From Kitasatospora sp. NBC_01246 (GTDB lineage: Bacteria > Actinomycetota > Actinomycetes > Streptomycetales > Streptomycetaceae), in contig NZ_CP108484.1 of NCBI RefSeq assembly GCF_036226505.1, positions 5,084,001 through 5,148,000 on the forward strand: a stretch of DNA of 64,000 nt. Direction: 5' to 3'. Made by a program: the position numbers and the translations under genes. The notes under the pieces were generated by a model. The model saw only the letters and a program-made list of their open reading frames with translations. It was not told the DNA's origin and did not search any database. How positions within the stretch are numbered: position 1 is the stretch's first letter; the number at the start of each line of letters is the position of its first letter. Shown piece by piece: positions 56,874-64,000 of this stretch.

Positions 56874-57031
56874 GGTGCGCTCCTCCCTGTGGGCGGCTCC
56901 GCACCGGCGCCCACGCATTTTGCTTGCGGAGGATCGTAGGCAGGTCCTGACCCTCCGCAACAGGGATTACCCCTCAGGTGACCAGGCTCACGCCTGCCGC
57001 GCCGGGGTTCCCCACCGGATACGGTCGACAC

Positions 57032-58306
57032 ATGCCAGTTCAGCCCGATTCAGCCCGCCCGCCGCTCTTCACCTGGGAGTTCGCCGCCGACCCGTACCCG
57101 GCGTACGCGTGGCTGCGGGAGCACGAACCGGTGCACCGCACCACCCTGCCGAGCGGGGTGGAGGCCTGGCTGGTGACCAGGTACGCCGACGCCCGGCAGG
57201 CGCTCGCCGACAGCCGGCTCTCGAAGGACCCGGCCCACCACAGCGGGCACGCCCACCGCAGCGGCCGGGTCGGCATCCCCGGCGAGCGCCAGGCCAATCT
57301 GATGACCCACCTGCTGAACATCGACCCGCCGGACCACACCCGGCTGCGCCGGCTGGTCTCGAAGGCGTTCACGCCGCGCCGGGTGGCGGAGTTCGAGCCC
57401 CGGGTGCAGCAGCTCACCGACCGGCTGATCGACGGCTTCGCGGAGCGCGGCTCGGCGGACCTGATCCACGAGTTCGCCTTCCCGCTGCCGATCTACGCGA
57501 TCTGCGACCTGCTCGGCGTGCCGGCCGAGGACCAGGACGACTTCCGGGACTGGGCGGGCATGATGATCCGCCATGGCAGCGGGCAGCGCGGCGGGGTGGG
57601 ACGCGCCGTCAAGCGGATGCGCGCCTACCTGGCGGAGCTGATCCACCGCAAGCGGGCCGATCCCGGCGACGACCTCATCTCGGGGCTGATCCGGGCCAGC
57701 GACCACGGTGAGCACCTGACCGAGAACGAGGCCGCGGCGATGGCCTTCATCCTCCTCTTCGCCGGGTTCGAGACGACCGTGAACCTGATCGGCAACGGCA
57801 CCTACGCCCTGCTGCGCAACCCCGGGCAGCGGGCGCTGCTCCAGGACTCTATCGCCCGCGGCGAGACCGCGCTGCTGGAGACCGGTATCGAGGAACTCCT
57901 GCGCTACGACGGTCCGGTGGAGCTCGCCACCTGGCGGTTCGCGACCAGCCCGCTGACCATCGGCGGCGTGGACATCCCGGTCGGCGATCCGGTGCTGGTG
58001 GTGCTCGCGGCGGCGGACCGGGACCCGGCGCGGTTCGCCGACGAGAACACCCTCGACCTGGCCCGGACGGACAACCCGCACCTCGGCTTCGGGCACGGCA
58101 TCCACTACTGCATCGGTGCGCCGCTGGCCCGGTTGGAGGGGCGCGCGGCGCTCACCACCCTGCTCACCCGGTTGCCCGATCTGCGACTCGCCGCTAGCCC
58201 GGAGGAGCTCCGCTGGCGCGGTGGCCTGATCATGCGTGGACTGCGCGATCTCCCGGTGGAATTCACCCCCGAGAAGCCCTCCGCGGCACCGGTGGACGGG
58301 CTCTGA
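57032..58306 (+). CDS. Cytochrome P450
   Basis: A 424-aa soluble bacterial P450 (CYP105/107-type). It has FTWEFAADPYPAYAWLRE at the N-terminus, HTRLRRLVSKAFTPRRV (C-helix), the I-helix FILLFAGFETTVNLIGNG with the acid-alcohol pair replaced by E-T, ExxR in EELLRYDG, and the heme-binding loop HLGFGHGIHYCIGAPLARLE with Cys360. It oxidises an unknown small molecule and needs a ferredoxin encoded elsewhere. A TACGGT box 12 nt before the ATG and no Shine-Dalgarno suggest a leaderless transcript. It is not part of a visible biosynthetic cluster. Confidence 0.93.
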   Translation: MPVQPDSARPPLFTWEFAADPYPAYAWLREHEPVHRTTLPSGVEAWLVTRYADARQALADSRLSKDPAHHSGHAHRSGRVGIPGERQANLMTHLLNIDPPDHTRLRRLVSKAFTPRRVAEFEPRVQQLTDRLIDGFAERGSADLIHEFAFPLPIYAICDLLGVPAEDQDDFRDWAGMMIRHGSGQRGGVGRAVKRMRAYLAELIHRKRADPGDDLISGLIRASDHGEHLTENEAAAMAFILLFAGFETTVNLIGNGTYALLRNPGQRALLQDSIARGETALLETGIEELLRYDGPVELATWRFATSPLTIGGVDIPVGDPVLVVLAAADRDPARFADENTLDLARTDNPHLGFGHGIHYCIGAPLARLEGRAALTTLLTRLPDLRLAASPEELRWRGGLIMRGLRDLPVEFTPEKPSAAPVDGL

Positions 58307-58758
58307 GCAAATCCGTCCGGCGACCCCCGGCGGTGTCTCGATCTCGTCGCGCCGAGACCCCGACACGCTGACGGGGTGTCGCCGACACGCCCTATCAGCG
58401 GGTATGAATCAGCATCAAACCGGACATAGCCCTGTCGTTGGTAGGCGATCGGCCACGCGCCGTAATTTATGTGTGATACCTGCGATATGAGCTTGTTATT
58501 GATGTGAGGATCTGTCTACCCTCCCTGGAGTTCGCAGCTGCGGACCTCGTGCGCGGAACGCCGAATCCTGCCCGCCGCGTTACGGGAAACCGACCAGAAC
58601 CCTTGGGCAGGGGCGGGGGAACCAGGTTTGTTGCCGTCCCCCACGGCTTGGGGTGAAGCCGCCCGCGCGGGCAGAAGGCGTCCGCGTCGTGCGGCCGGGC
58701 CACCTCCCGGTCCGAACCCGACAGCTCACCTCGCAGGCGTGCGGAGAGGGACTTCCCC
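58307..58758. other. rpfA upstream region with riboswitch
   Basis: 452 nt between the P450 and rpfA genes. Its 5' part (58380-58540) is notably AT-richer than the rest of the window and should contain the rpfA promoter; the 3' part is a ydaO-type riboswitch. Confidence 0.6.
58554..58745 (+). promoter_or_regulatory. ydaO-yuaA class (c-di-AMP) riboswitch
   Basis: The conserved blocks of the ydaO motif appear in order: CCGAATCCTGCC (58561 on), GCGGGGGAACCAGG (58613 on), TTGGGGTGAAGCC (58648 on), the variable stem, then GTCCGAACCCGACAGCTCA and CCTCGCAGGCG (58710-58740). It ends just before the GGAGAGGG ribosome-binding site of rpfA. This class lies ahead of cell-wall hydrolase genes in actinomycetes and usually turns expression off on c-di-AMP binding. 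Confidence 0.85.
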
Positions 58759-59673
58759 ATGCTCTTCGTCGGAACCGGCCGTCACCGTCGTCGCACCCAG
58801 ACCGAGAAGGCCATCGCCGTTGCCGGCGTGGCCGGCGTCGGACTCGCCCTGCCGCTCCTCACCGCCACCGGCGCCTCGGCCGCCCCGGCCTCGACCTGGG
58901 ACGCGGTCGCCCAGTGCGAGAGCGGCGGCAACTGGGGCATCAACACCGGCAACGGCTTCTACGGCGGCCTCCAGTTCACCTCCAGCACCTGGAAGGCGTT
59001 CGGCGGCACCTCGTACGCGCCGCAGGCCCACCAGGCCAGCCGGGCGCAGCAGATCTCGGTCGCCGAGAAGGTCCTCGCCTCGCAGGGGCCGGGCGCCTGG
59101 CCGGTCTGCTCCCAGAAGGCGGGCCTGGCCAAGGGCGGGGCCGCGGCCTCGGTCGACACCTCCTCGGACGCCGAGCCGACGGCCGCCGCCAAGCCGGCCC
59201 AGTCGAAGCCCGCGCAGAAGCCGGCGCAGAAGCCCGCCCAGAAGCCGGCCCAGCAGCAGGCCCCCAAGCCCGCCGCCCAGCAGGACGACCGGGCTCCGGG
59301 CTTCGCCGGCCAGCCGGGCTGGGACGCCGACGCGAAGGTCTTCTGGTACCAGAGCGACGGCGCCTGGTACTGGACCAGCCACCAGAGCGTCTACCAGCAG
59401 TACGCCGGTCAGCAGGCCGCCCAGCAGACGAGCGGGTACGCGGGCCAGGACAGCCGCCCCGCCGCCGCCCACGGCGCCCCGGCCGCGGCCGCTCCCGCGG
59501 CCCAGCAGCGCACCGGGCACGGCTACACCGTCCAGTCCGGTGACACCCTGTCGACGATCGCCGCCGCCCAGGGCGTCGAGGGCGGCTGGCAGACGCTGTA
59601 CGACGGCAACCGCGGCACCGTCGGCACCGACCCCAACATGATCCTCCCGGGCCAGCAGCTCGACCTCGGCTGA
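58759..59673 (+). CDS. rpfA: Resuscitation-promoting factor with LysM domain
   Basis: A 304-aa secreted cell-wall hydrolase. The signal peptide ends near residue 42 (LALPLLTATGASAAPA). The Rpf/transglycosylase domain follows directly (STWDAVAQCESGGNWGINTG, catalytic Glu in QCESGG; NGFYGGLQFTSSTWKAFGG). Then comes a Lys/Pro/Ala linker with KPAQ repeats, a middle module (VFWYQSDGAWYWTSHQS) and a C-terminal LysM (HGYTVQSGDTLSTIAAAQ). It cleaves peptidoglycan at germination or resuscitation. The riboswitch upstream links its expression to c-di-AMP. Confidence 0.95.
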   Translation: MLFVGTGRHRRRTQTEKAIAVAGVAGVGLALPLLTATGASAAPASTWDAVAQCESGGNWGINTGNGFYGGLQFTSSTWKAFGGTSYAPQAHQASRAQQISVAEKVLASQGPGAWPVCSQKAGLAKGGAAASVDTSSDAEPTAAAKPAQSKPAQKPAQKPAQKPAQQQAPKPAAQQDDRAPGFAGQPGWDADAKVFWYQSDGAWYWTSHQSVYQQYAGQQAAQQTSGYAGQDSRPAAAHGAPAAAAPAAQQRTGHGYTVQSGDTLSTIAAAQGVEGGWQTLYDGNRGTVGTDPNMILPGQQLDLG

Positions 59674-59707
59674 CCGCCCGTGTGGTGACTCCCCGTGCGG
59701 TGACGCC

Positions 59708-59736
59708 ACGAAGGGGGCCGGTTCGGCCCCCTTCGT
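59708..59736 (+). terminator. Terminator between rpfA and eno
   Basis: 13-bp stem ACGAAGGGGGCCG/CGGCCCCCTTCGT, GTT loop, 35 nt after the rpfA stop. Confidence 0.9.
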
Positions 59737-59928
59737 CCGCATCCGGCCGCATTTCGTGGGACAACCAGGTGAACTACCGGTGGGTAGCCCGGCCACACGC
59801 TGAGACGGGACCGAGGTCGACGTGGTCCCGGGAGCCCGTGCGGTTAGGCTCTGGTCGTAACGACTCCGCAACCATCCGGCCGACAGCACCCATCGTCAGC
59901 CGAACCTGCTTCCGCTAGGAGATGCCTC

Positions 59929-61215
59929 GTGCCGTCCATCGATGTCGTCGTAGCCCGTGAGATTCTCGACTCGCGTGGCAACCCCACGGTCGAGGTCGAG
60001 GTCGGCCTCGACGACGGCAGCACCGGCCGTGCCGCTGTCCCGTCGGGTGCCTCCACCGGTGCCTTCGAGGCGCTGGAGCTTCGCGACGGTGACAAGAACC
60101 GCTACTTCGGCAAGGGCGTGGAGAAGGCCGTCCTGGCCGTCATCGAGCAGATCGGCCCCGAGCTGGTCGGCTACGACGCCACCGAGCAGCGCCTGATCGA
60201 CCAGGCCATGCTCGACCTGGACGCCACGCCGGACAAGTCCTCGCTCGGCGCCAACGCGATCCTGGGCGTCTCCCTCGCCGTGGCGCACGCCGCCTCCGAG
60301 GCCAGCGACCTGCCGCTGTTCCGCTACCTGGGCGGCCCGAACGCCCACGTCCTGCCCGTCCCGATGATGAACATCCTCAACGGTGGCTCGCACGCGGACT
60401 CCAACGTCGACATCCAGGAGTTCATGATCGCTCCGATCGGCGCGGAGTCCTTCTCCGAGGCCGTCCGCTGGGGCGTCGAGGTCTACCACACCCTCAAGGG
60501 CGTGCTGAAGGAGCGCGGCCTGTCCACCGGCCTCGGCGACGAGGGCGGCTTCGCGCCGAACCTGGACAGCAACCGCGAGGCCCTGGACCTCATCACCGAG
60601 GCCATCCAGAAGGCCGGTTACGTGCCCGGCCGGGACATCGCGCTCGCCCTGGACGTCGCCGCCTCCGAGTTCTACCAGGACGGTGCCTACCAGTTCGAGG
60701 GCAAGGCGCTCTCCGCCGCCGAGCTCATCGAGTACTACGCCGAGCTCGTCGCCGCGTACCCGCTGGTCTCCATCGAGGACCCGCTGGACGAGTCGGACTG
60801 GGACGGCTGGAAGGCCATGACCGTCAAGCTGGGCGACAAGGTCCAGCTGGTCGGCGACGACCTGTTCGTCACCAACCCGGCCCGCCTGGCCAAGGGCATC
60901 GAGACCGGCACCGCCAACGCGCTGCTGGTCAAGGTGAACCAGATCGGCTCGCTGACCGAGACCCTGGACGCCGTCGAGCTGGCCCAGCGCAACGGCTACC
61001 GCTGCATGATGTCGCACCGCTCCGGTGAGACCGAGGACGTCACCATCGCCGACCTCGCCGTCGCCACCAACTGCGGCCAGATCAAGACCGGCGCCCCGGC
61101 CCGCTCCGAGCGCGTCGCCAAGTACAACCAGCTGCTGCGCATCGAGGAGATCCTCGACGACGCGGCCGAGTACGCCGGCCGCGGCGCGTTCCCGCGCTTC
61201 CGCTCCGCCGAGTAG
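59929..61215 (+). CDS. eno: Enolase
   Basis: A 428-aa glycolytic enolase converting 2-phosphoglycerate to PEP. It has VVAREILDSRGNPTVEVEVG, PSGASTGAFEALELRDGD, SLGANAILGVSLA, LNGGSHADSNVDIQEFMIAP, GDEGGFAPNL, SIEDPLDESDWDGW, GDDLFVTNP, KVNQIGSLTET and SHRSGETED. Length and all catalytic residues are standard. The GTG start follows CTAGGAGATGCCTC. A TTAGGCT box at about 59843 may be its -10. It is followed by divIC. Confidence 0.98.
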   Translation: MPSIDVVVAREILDSRGNPTVEVEVGLDDGSTGRAAVPSGASTGAFEALELRDGDKNRYFGKGVEKAVLAVIEQIGPELVGYDATEQRLIDQAMLDLDATPDKSSLGANAILGVSLAVAHAASEASDLPLFRYLGGPNAHVLPVPMMNILNGGSHADSNVDIQEFMIAPIGAESFSEAVRWGVEVYHTLKGVLKERGLSTGLGDEGGFAPNLDSNREALDLITEAIQKAGYVPGRDIALALDVAASEFYQDGAYQFEGKALSAAELIEYYAELVAAYPLVSIEDPLDESDWDGWKAMTVKLGDKVQLVGDDLFVTNPARLAKGIETGTANALLVKVNQIGSLTETLDAVELAQRNGYRCMMSHRSGETEDVTIADLAVATNCGQIKTGAPARSERVAKYNQLLRIEEILDDAAEYAGRGAFPRFRSAE

Positions 61216-61358
61216 TGACCGCGCGGCCGAGCAGTCGTCGGCCCGGGCCCGTCACGAGGGCCGATCGCGCCCAGTAGCGCAAGCCTGACCGGTGCCCCGC
61301 CGTTCACCCCGTAGGGTGGACGGCGGGGCACCGTCGCGATCAGGAGGGGACACGGGAG

Positions 61359-61844
61359 ATGGCAGGCTGGAGGATCCCGGGCTTTGCCGCCCGGCCTCGC
61401 TTCACGAGCCGGGCGACCGTCCTCGTCCTGGTGCTCTGCTCCCTGGTCGCGATCCTGGCCTACCCGACCAGGCAGTTCATCTCCCAGCGTTCCGAGATCT
61501 CCGCCCAGCGGGCGAAGGCCGAGCACGCCCGGCAACAGGTCGAGCAGCTGCGCCGGGAGAAGACCCGCTGGCAGGACCCGGAGTACGTCAAGGCGCAGGC
61601 CCGCAGCCGGCTGCACTACGCGATGCCGGGGGAGACCCCGTACATCGCGGTGGATCCGGCGGGCCGGGGCGCCACCCAGTCCTCCGCCGTCCCGCCCGCC
61701 CCCTCCGACGGCGCGGCCAAGGCCGCCAAGCCCTGGTACTCGAGCGTCTGGGACTCGGTGGACGCCGCCGACACCGCCGCTCTCGCCCCGCCCTCTTCAC
61801 CCGCCCCTGCCCCTGCTGGAGCCAGCTCCCCCCATGACCACTGA
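61359..61844 (+). CDS. divIC: Septum-formation protein DivIC/FtsB family
   Basis: A 161-aa bitopic membrane protein. One helix (residues 19-38, TVLVLVLCSLVAILAYPTRQ) is followed by a short coiled coil (ISAQRAKAEHARQQVEQLRR) and the FtsB/DivIC motif RWQDPEYVKAQARSRLHYAM with PGE. The C-terminal 60 residues are Ala/Pro/Ser-rich. It forms part of the FtsL/DivIC/FtsQ complex at the septum. The start follows an AGGAGGGGACACGGG leader. Its end overlaps the DUF501 gene by 11 nt. Confidence 0.93.
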   Translation: MAGWRIPGFAARPRFTSRATVLVLVLCSLVAILAYPTRQFISQRSEISAQRAKAEHARQQVEQLRREKTRWQDPEYVKAQARSRLHYAMPGETPYIAVDPAGRGATQSSAVPPAPSDGAAKAAKPWYSSVWDSVDAADTAALAPPSSPAPAPAGASSPHDH

Positions 61845-62481
61845 GAACCACCCCTCCGTCTCCGACACCGACGTCGCGGCCATCGCCGCACAGCTCGGCC
61901 GGGTCCCGCGCGGCCTGCGCTCGGTGGCGCACCGCTGCCCCTGCGGCAACCCGGACGTCGTGGAGACGGCCCCCCGGCTCGCGGACGGCACGCCGTTCCC
62001 GACGCTCTACTACCTGACCTGCCCCAAGGCCGCCTCGCTGATCGGCACGCTGGAGGCGGACGGCGTGATGAAGGAGCAGACCGCCCGGCTCGCCGAGGAC
62101 CCGGAGCTGGCCGCCGCCTACCAGAAGGCGCACGAGGACTACATCGCGCGCCGCGACGCCATCGAGGTGCTGGAGGGCTTCCCCAGCGCCGGCGGCATGC
62201 CGGACCGGGTGAAGTGCCTGCACGTGCTGGTCGGCCACTCGCTGGCGGCCGGCGAGGGCGTCAACCCGCTCGGCGACGAGGCGATCGGCATGCTGGAGGA
62301 CTGGTGGGCCAAGGGCCCCTGCGTCTCCCCCGACGAGGTCGAGGCCGCCGGCGAGCGGGTCGCGAGGAACCGTGCCAAGCAGCAGGACCACGAGGCCGTG
62401 ATCGCCGCCAAGCAGCAGAAGGCCGCCGAACGCGCCGCCAAGCGGGCCGCGCAGGAGAATGCCGAGGAGCCCGACGCATGA
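61834..62481 (+). CDS. DUF501 family protein
   Basis: A 215-aa protein of the conserved actinobacterial DUF501 family, always next to divIC and ppx. It has a CxC near the N-terminus (VAHRCPCGNPDVVETAPRLA), TPFPTLYYLTCPKAAS and LEGFPSAGGMPDRVKCLHVL, then a basic coiled-coil tail (AKQQKAAERAAKRAA). Its function is unknown; the paired Cys residues suggest metal binding. The start overlaps divIC by 11 nt and its stop overlaps ppx by 4 nt, so the three are translationally coupled. Confidence 0.93.
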   Translation: MTTENHPSVSDTDVAAIAAQLGRVPRGLRSVAHRCPCGNPDVVETAPRLADGTPFPTLYYLTCPKAASLIGTLEADGVMKEQTARLAEDPELAAAYQKAHEDYIARRDAIEVLEGFPSAGGMPDRVKCLHVLVGHSLAAGEGVNPLGDEAIGMLEDWWAKGPCVSPDEVEAAGERVARNRAKQQDHEAVIAAKQQKAAERAAKRAAQENAEEPDA

Positions 62482-63419
62482 GTGTCACCCGGGTCGCCGC
62501 GATCGACTGCGGTACCAACTCGATCCGCCTGCTGGTCGCCGACCTCGATCCGGAGACCGGGGCGATCACCGACCTCGACCGCCGGATGGTGATCAACCGG
62601 CTGGGCCAGGGCGTGGACCGGACCGGCCGGCTGCACCCGGACGCGCTGGCCCGCACCTTCGCGGCCTGCCGCGAGTACGCCGAGGTGATCGCCGGCTTCG
62701 GGGTGGCCCCGGAGCGGATCCGCTTCGTGGCCACCAGCGCCTCGCGGGACGCCGAGAACAGTGACGAGTACGCCAAGGGCGTGCGCGACATCCTGGGCGT
62801 CGGGCCCGAGGTGGTGAGCGGCGAGGAGGAGGCGCACCTCTCCTTCGTCGGCGCCACCAAGGAGCTCACCGGCGGCCAGTTCCCGGCGCCGTACCTGGTC
62901 TTCGACCTCGGCGGCGGCTCCACCGAGTTCGTGCTCGGCGCCGAGGACGTCCGGGCCGCCCGCTCGGTCGACATCGGCTGTGTCCGGCTGACCGAGCGGC
63001 ACTTCGGCGGCGCCGAGCTGCCCTCGGCGGAGCAGGTCGCCGAGGCGCGGGCGCACGTCCGGGCCGAGCTGGACAAGGCGGAGGAGGTCGTCCCGCTGAC
63101 CGGTGCGGCGACGCTGGTCGGTCTGGCCGGGACGGTCACCACGGTGTCGGCGATCGTCCAGGACCTGCCCGGGTACGACTCCGAGCGGATCCACCACTCG
63201 CGGATCACCCGCGAGGACGTGGCCCGGATCGCTTCCGAGCTGCTCGCCGCCACCCACGCCGAGCGTGCGGCCATCCCGTCGATGCACCCGGGCCGGGTGG
63301 ATGTCATCGCGGCCGGCGCGCTGGAGCTGCTGGAGATCATGGAGCGGACCGGCGCCGCCGAGCTGGTCGTGAGCGAGCACGACATCCTGGACGGCATCGC
63401 CTGGAGTATCGCCTCCTAG
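62478..63419 (+). CDS. ppx: Ppx/GppA exopolyphosphatase family protein
   Basis: A 313-aa member of the Ppx/GppA group (short actinobacterial form, N-terminal two-domain ASKHA fold only). It has AAIDCGTNSIRLLVADLD (phosphate 1), ATSASRDAENSDEYAKGV, VVSGEEEAHLSFVGA and VFDLGGGSTEFVLG (phosphate 2), then AGTVTTVSAIVQDL. It degrades inorganic polyphosphate or pppGpp. The ATG overlaps the previous TGA. It ends the divIC operon. Confidence 0.95.
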   Translation: MSVTRVAAIDCGTNSIRLLVADLDPETGAITDLDRRMVINRLGQGVDRTGRLHPDALARTFAACREYAEVIAGFGVAPERIRFVATSASRDAENSDEYAKGVRDILGVGPEVVSGEEEAHLSFVGATKELTGGQFPAPYLVFDLGGGSTEFVLGAEDVRAARSVDIGCVRLTERHFGGAELPSAEQVAEARAHVRAELDKAEEVVPLTGAATLVGLAGTVTTVSAIVQDLPGYDSERIHHSRITREDVARIASELLAATHAERAAIPSMHPGRVDVIAAGALELLEIMERTGAAELVVSEHDILDGIAWSIAS

Positions 63420-63438
63420 CCCGGTGCGAGGCTTACCG

Positions 63439-63478
63439 CCCCGGCCCCGGAACCCCTTCGGGGGGTCCGGGGCCGGGG
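63439..63478 (+). terminator. Terminator after the divIC-DUF501-ppx operon
   Basis: An 18-bp stem with one A.G mismatch (63439-63456 and 63461-63478), TTCG loop. Confidence 0.9.
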
Positions 63479-63503
63479 CGCGCCCGGGGCCCTGCGAGAA
63501 AGT

Positions 63504-63521
63504 TCGTGAATTTCTTCACAT
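63504..63521. promoter_or_regulatory. Rex-operator-like site upstream of ndh
   Basis: The centre reads GTGAA-TTTC-TTCAC in an 18-bp site with two mismatches to the Rex consensus TTGTGAA-N4-TTCACAA. Rex senses the NADH/NAD+ ratio and controls respiratory genes in streptomycetes. The site lies 327 nt from the ndh start. Confidence 0.55.
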
Positions 63522-63847
63522 GGCGATCCAGCCATTCGTCGCGCTGACCGGTCCGCTACGTCCGAAATGTGGGACCGAAGGCCTGTCCGTCGTGTCGCCC
63601 GCTGGATCGCAGGTGACGCCCCCGTGCGGGTTTGAAAATCGAAATCACGCGCGGGAACCCAGGCGTGCCATGGATCGTTGCTGCTCAGCAGGGCCGTTCG
63701 GGTCCGTAGCCTCACGGGGAGGCGGGGAGGGCTGTGAGACGGCTCCCCGGGGCCGAGAAAGTGGCCGCGAAGTGTAGCACAGGGTGTCCAGGAGCTTGTG
63801 ACGGGCCTCACGAAGGCTGCTCCGGACGGTGCTGGATACTTTCGGAT

Positions 63848-64000
63848 ATGAGCACCACGGAGCGTCCTCGCATCCTCATTGTCGGCGGTGGTTACGTCGG
63901 CCTGTATGCCGCGATGCGCATCCTCAAGAAGATGCGCTATGGCGAAGCGACCGTCACGGTCGTCGACCCGCGGTCGTACATGACGTACCTGCCCTTCCTC
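63848..64000 (+). CDS. ndh: Type II NADH dehydrogenase (5' part)
   Basis: The first 51 codons of an NAD(P)/FAD-dependent oxidoreductase; the gene runs off the window. The FAD-binding motif RILIVGGGYVGLYAAMRI (GxGxxG) begins at residue 8 and PRSYMTYLPFL is the usual next segment of Ndh-2. It transfers electrons from NADH to menaquinone without pumping protons. The start ATG follows a TACTTTCGGAT leader with no clear Shine-Dalgarno. Confidence 0.85.
   Translation, partial: MSTTERPRILIVGGGYVGLYAAMRILKKMRYGEATVTVVDPRSYMTYLPFL

Larger units (their letters stand above)
63420..63847. promoter_or_regulatory. Regulatory region upstream of ndh
   Basis: 428 nt. It contains the ppx terminator (63439-63478), a Rex-like palindrome (63504-63521) and AT-rich stretches. 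Short open frames here lack coding bias. The ndh promoter is probably in the last 40 nt or behind the Rex-like site. Confidence 0.55.

Noticed and set aside
57032..59673. P450 plus neighbours as a biosynthetic gene cluster
   Set aside because: No synthase, ferredoxin or tailoring gene is nearby; the neighbours are SDR remnant, rpfA and eno.

Overview
The window is very GC-rich with strong third-position GC bias. Gene content and order (rpfA, eno, divIC, DUF501, ppx; mfd, mazG; glmU, prs, rplY, pth; ppc) point to the chromosomal core of a Streptomyces/Kitasatospora-type actinomycete. Two tRNA genes (Thr-GGT, Gln-TTG), a c-di-AMP (ydaO-type) riboswitch ahead of rpfA, many GTG starts and two probably leaderless promoters fit this. 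No phage, insertion sequence or CRISPR array was seen.

Layout. 0.1-4.1 kb: an ABC-F ATPase and a convergent FUSC membrane protein whose stop lies inside a 9-bp tandem repeat. 4.4-8.2 kb: a small type VII secretion (ESX) locus with two WXG100-like proteins and a mycosin, the protease being bracketed by near-identical hairpins. 8.4-20.7 kb: accessory metabolism and regulators (MHS transporter; flavodoxin-fold protein/HxlR; tRNA-Thr; two unusual LuxR-type response regulators; GalE; TetR/NADPH-dependent FMN reductase; CapD-like protein; MarR/trans-aconitate methyltransferase; acyl desaturase-TetR). Four of these regulator-gene pairs have clear palindromic or repeated operator candidates. 20.9-28.8 kb: conserved housekeeping block of tRNA-Gln, glmU, prs, rplY, pth and ppc. 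29.0-30.3 kb: orphan histidine kinase.

30.4-44.9 kb is the most unusual part. It holds a YwqJ-like deaminase running into a SUKH-3 immunity domain that has no start codon of its own; a four-gene nucleotide-sugar operon (WbpB-like dehydrogenase, epimerase, two DegT/WbpE-like aminotransferases); a SMI1/KNR4 (SUKH-1) protein; an Imm35-like/deaminase/SUKH-4 fusion whose linker coding frame changes three times although the ORF stays open; a DivIVA-like coiled-coil protein; a lipoprotein; a secreted beta/gamma-crystallin-like protein; and a WbpA-like UDP-sugar 6-dehydrogenase. The sugar genes together cover most of a route from UDP-GlcNAc to a 3-amino-glucuronate sugar. The deaminase/SUKH genes look like polymorphic-toxin and immunity modules without a delivery domain.

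45-64 kb: a structured 0.8-kb leader and mfd; a small membrane protein followed by a decayed Ser/Thr kinase; a two-component system with a kinase that has a membrane-anchored extracytoplasmic C-terminus; a PAP2 phosphatase read antisense into the response regulator; a SurA-like lipoprotein; mazG; an SDR remnant; a P450; rpfA; eno; divIC-DUF501-ppx; and the start of ndh behind a possible Rex operator. A 30-bp palindromic element occurs three times (50.7 and 54.7-54.8 kb), flanking the two-component/PAP2/lipoprotein block.
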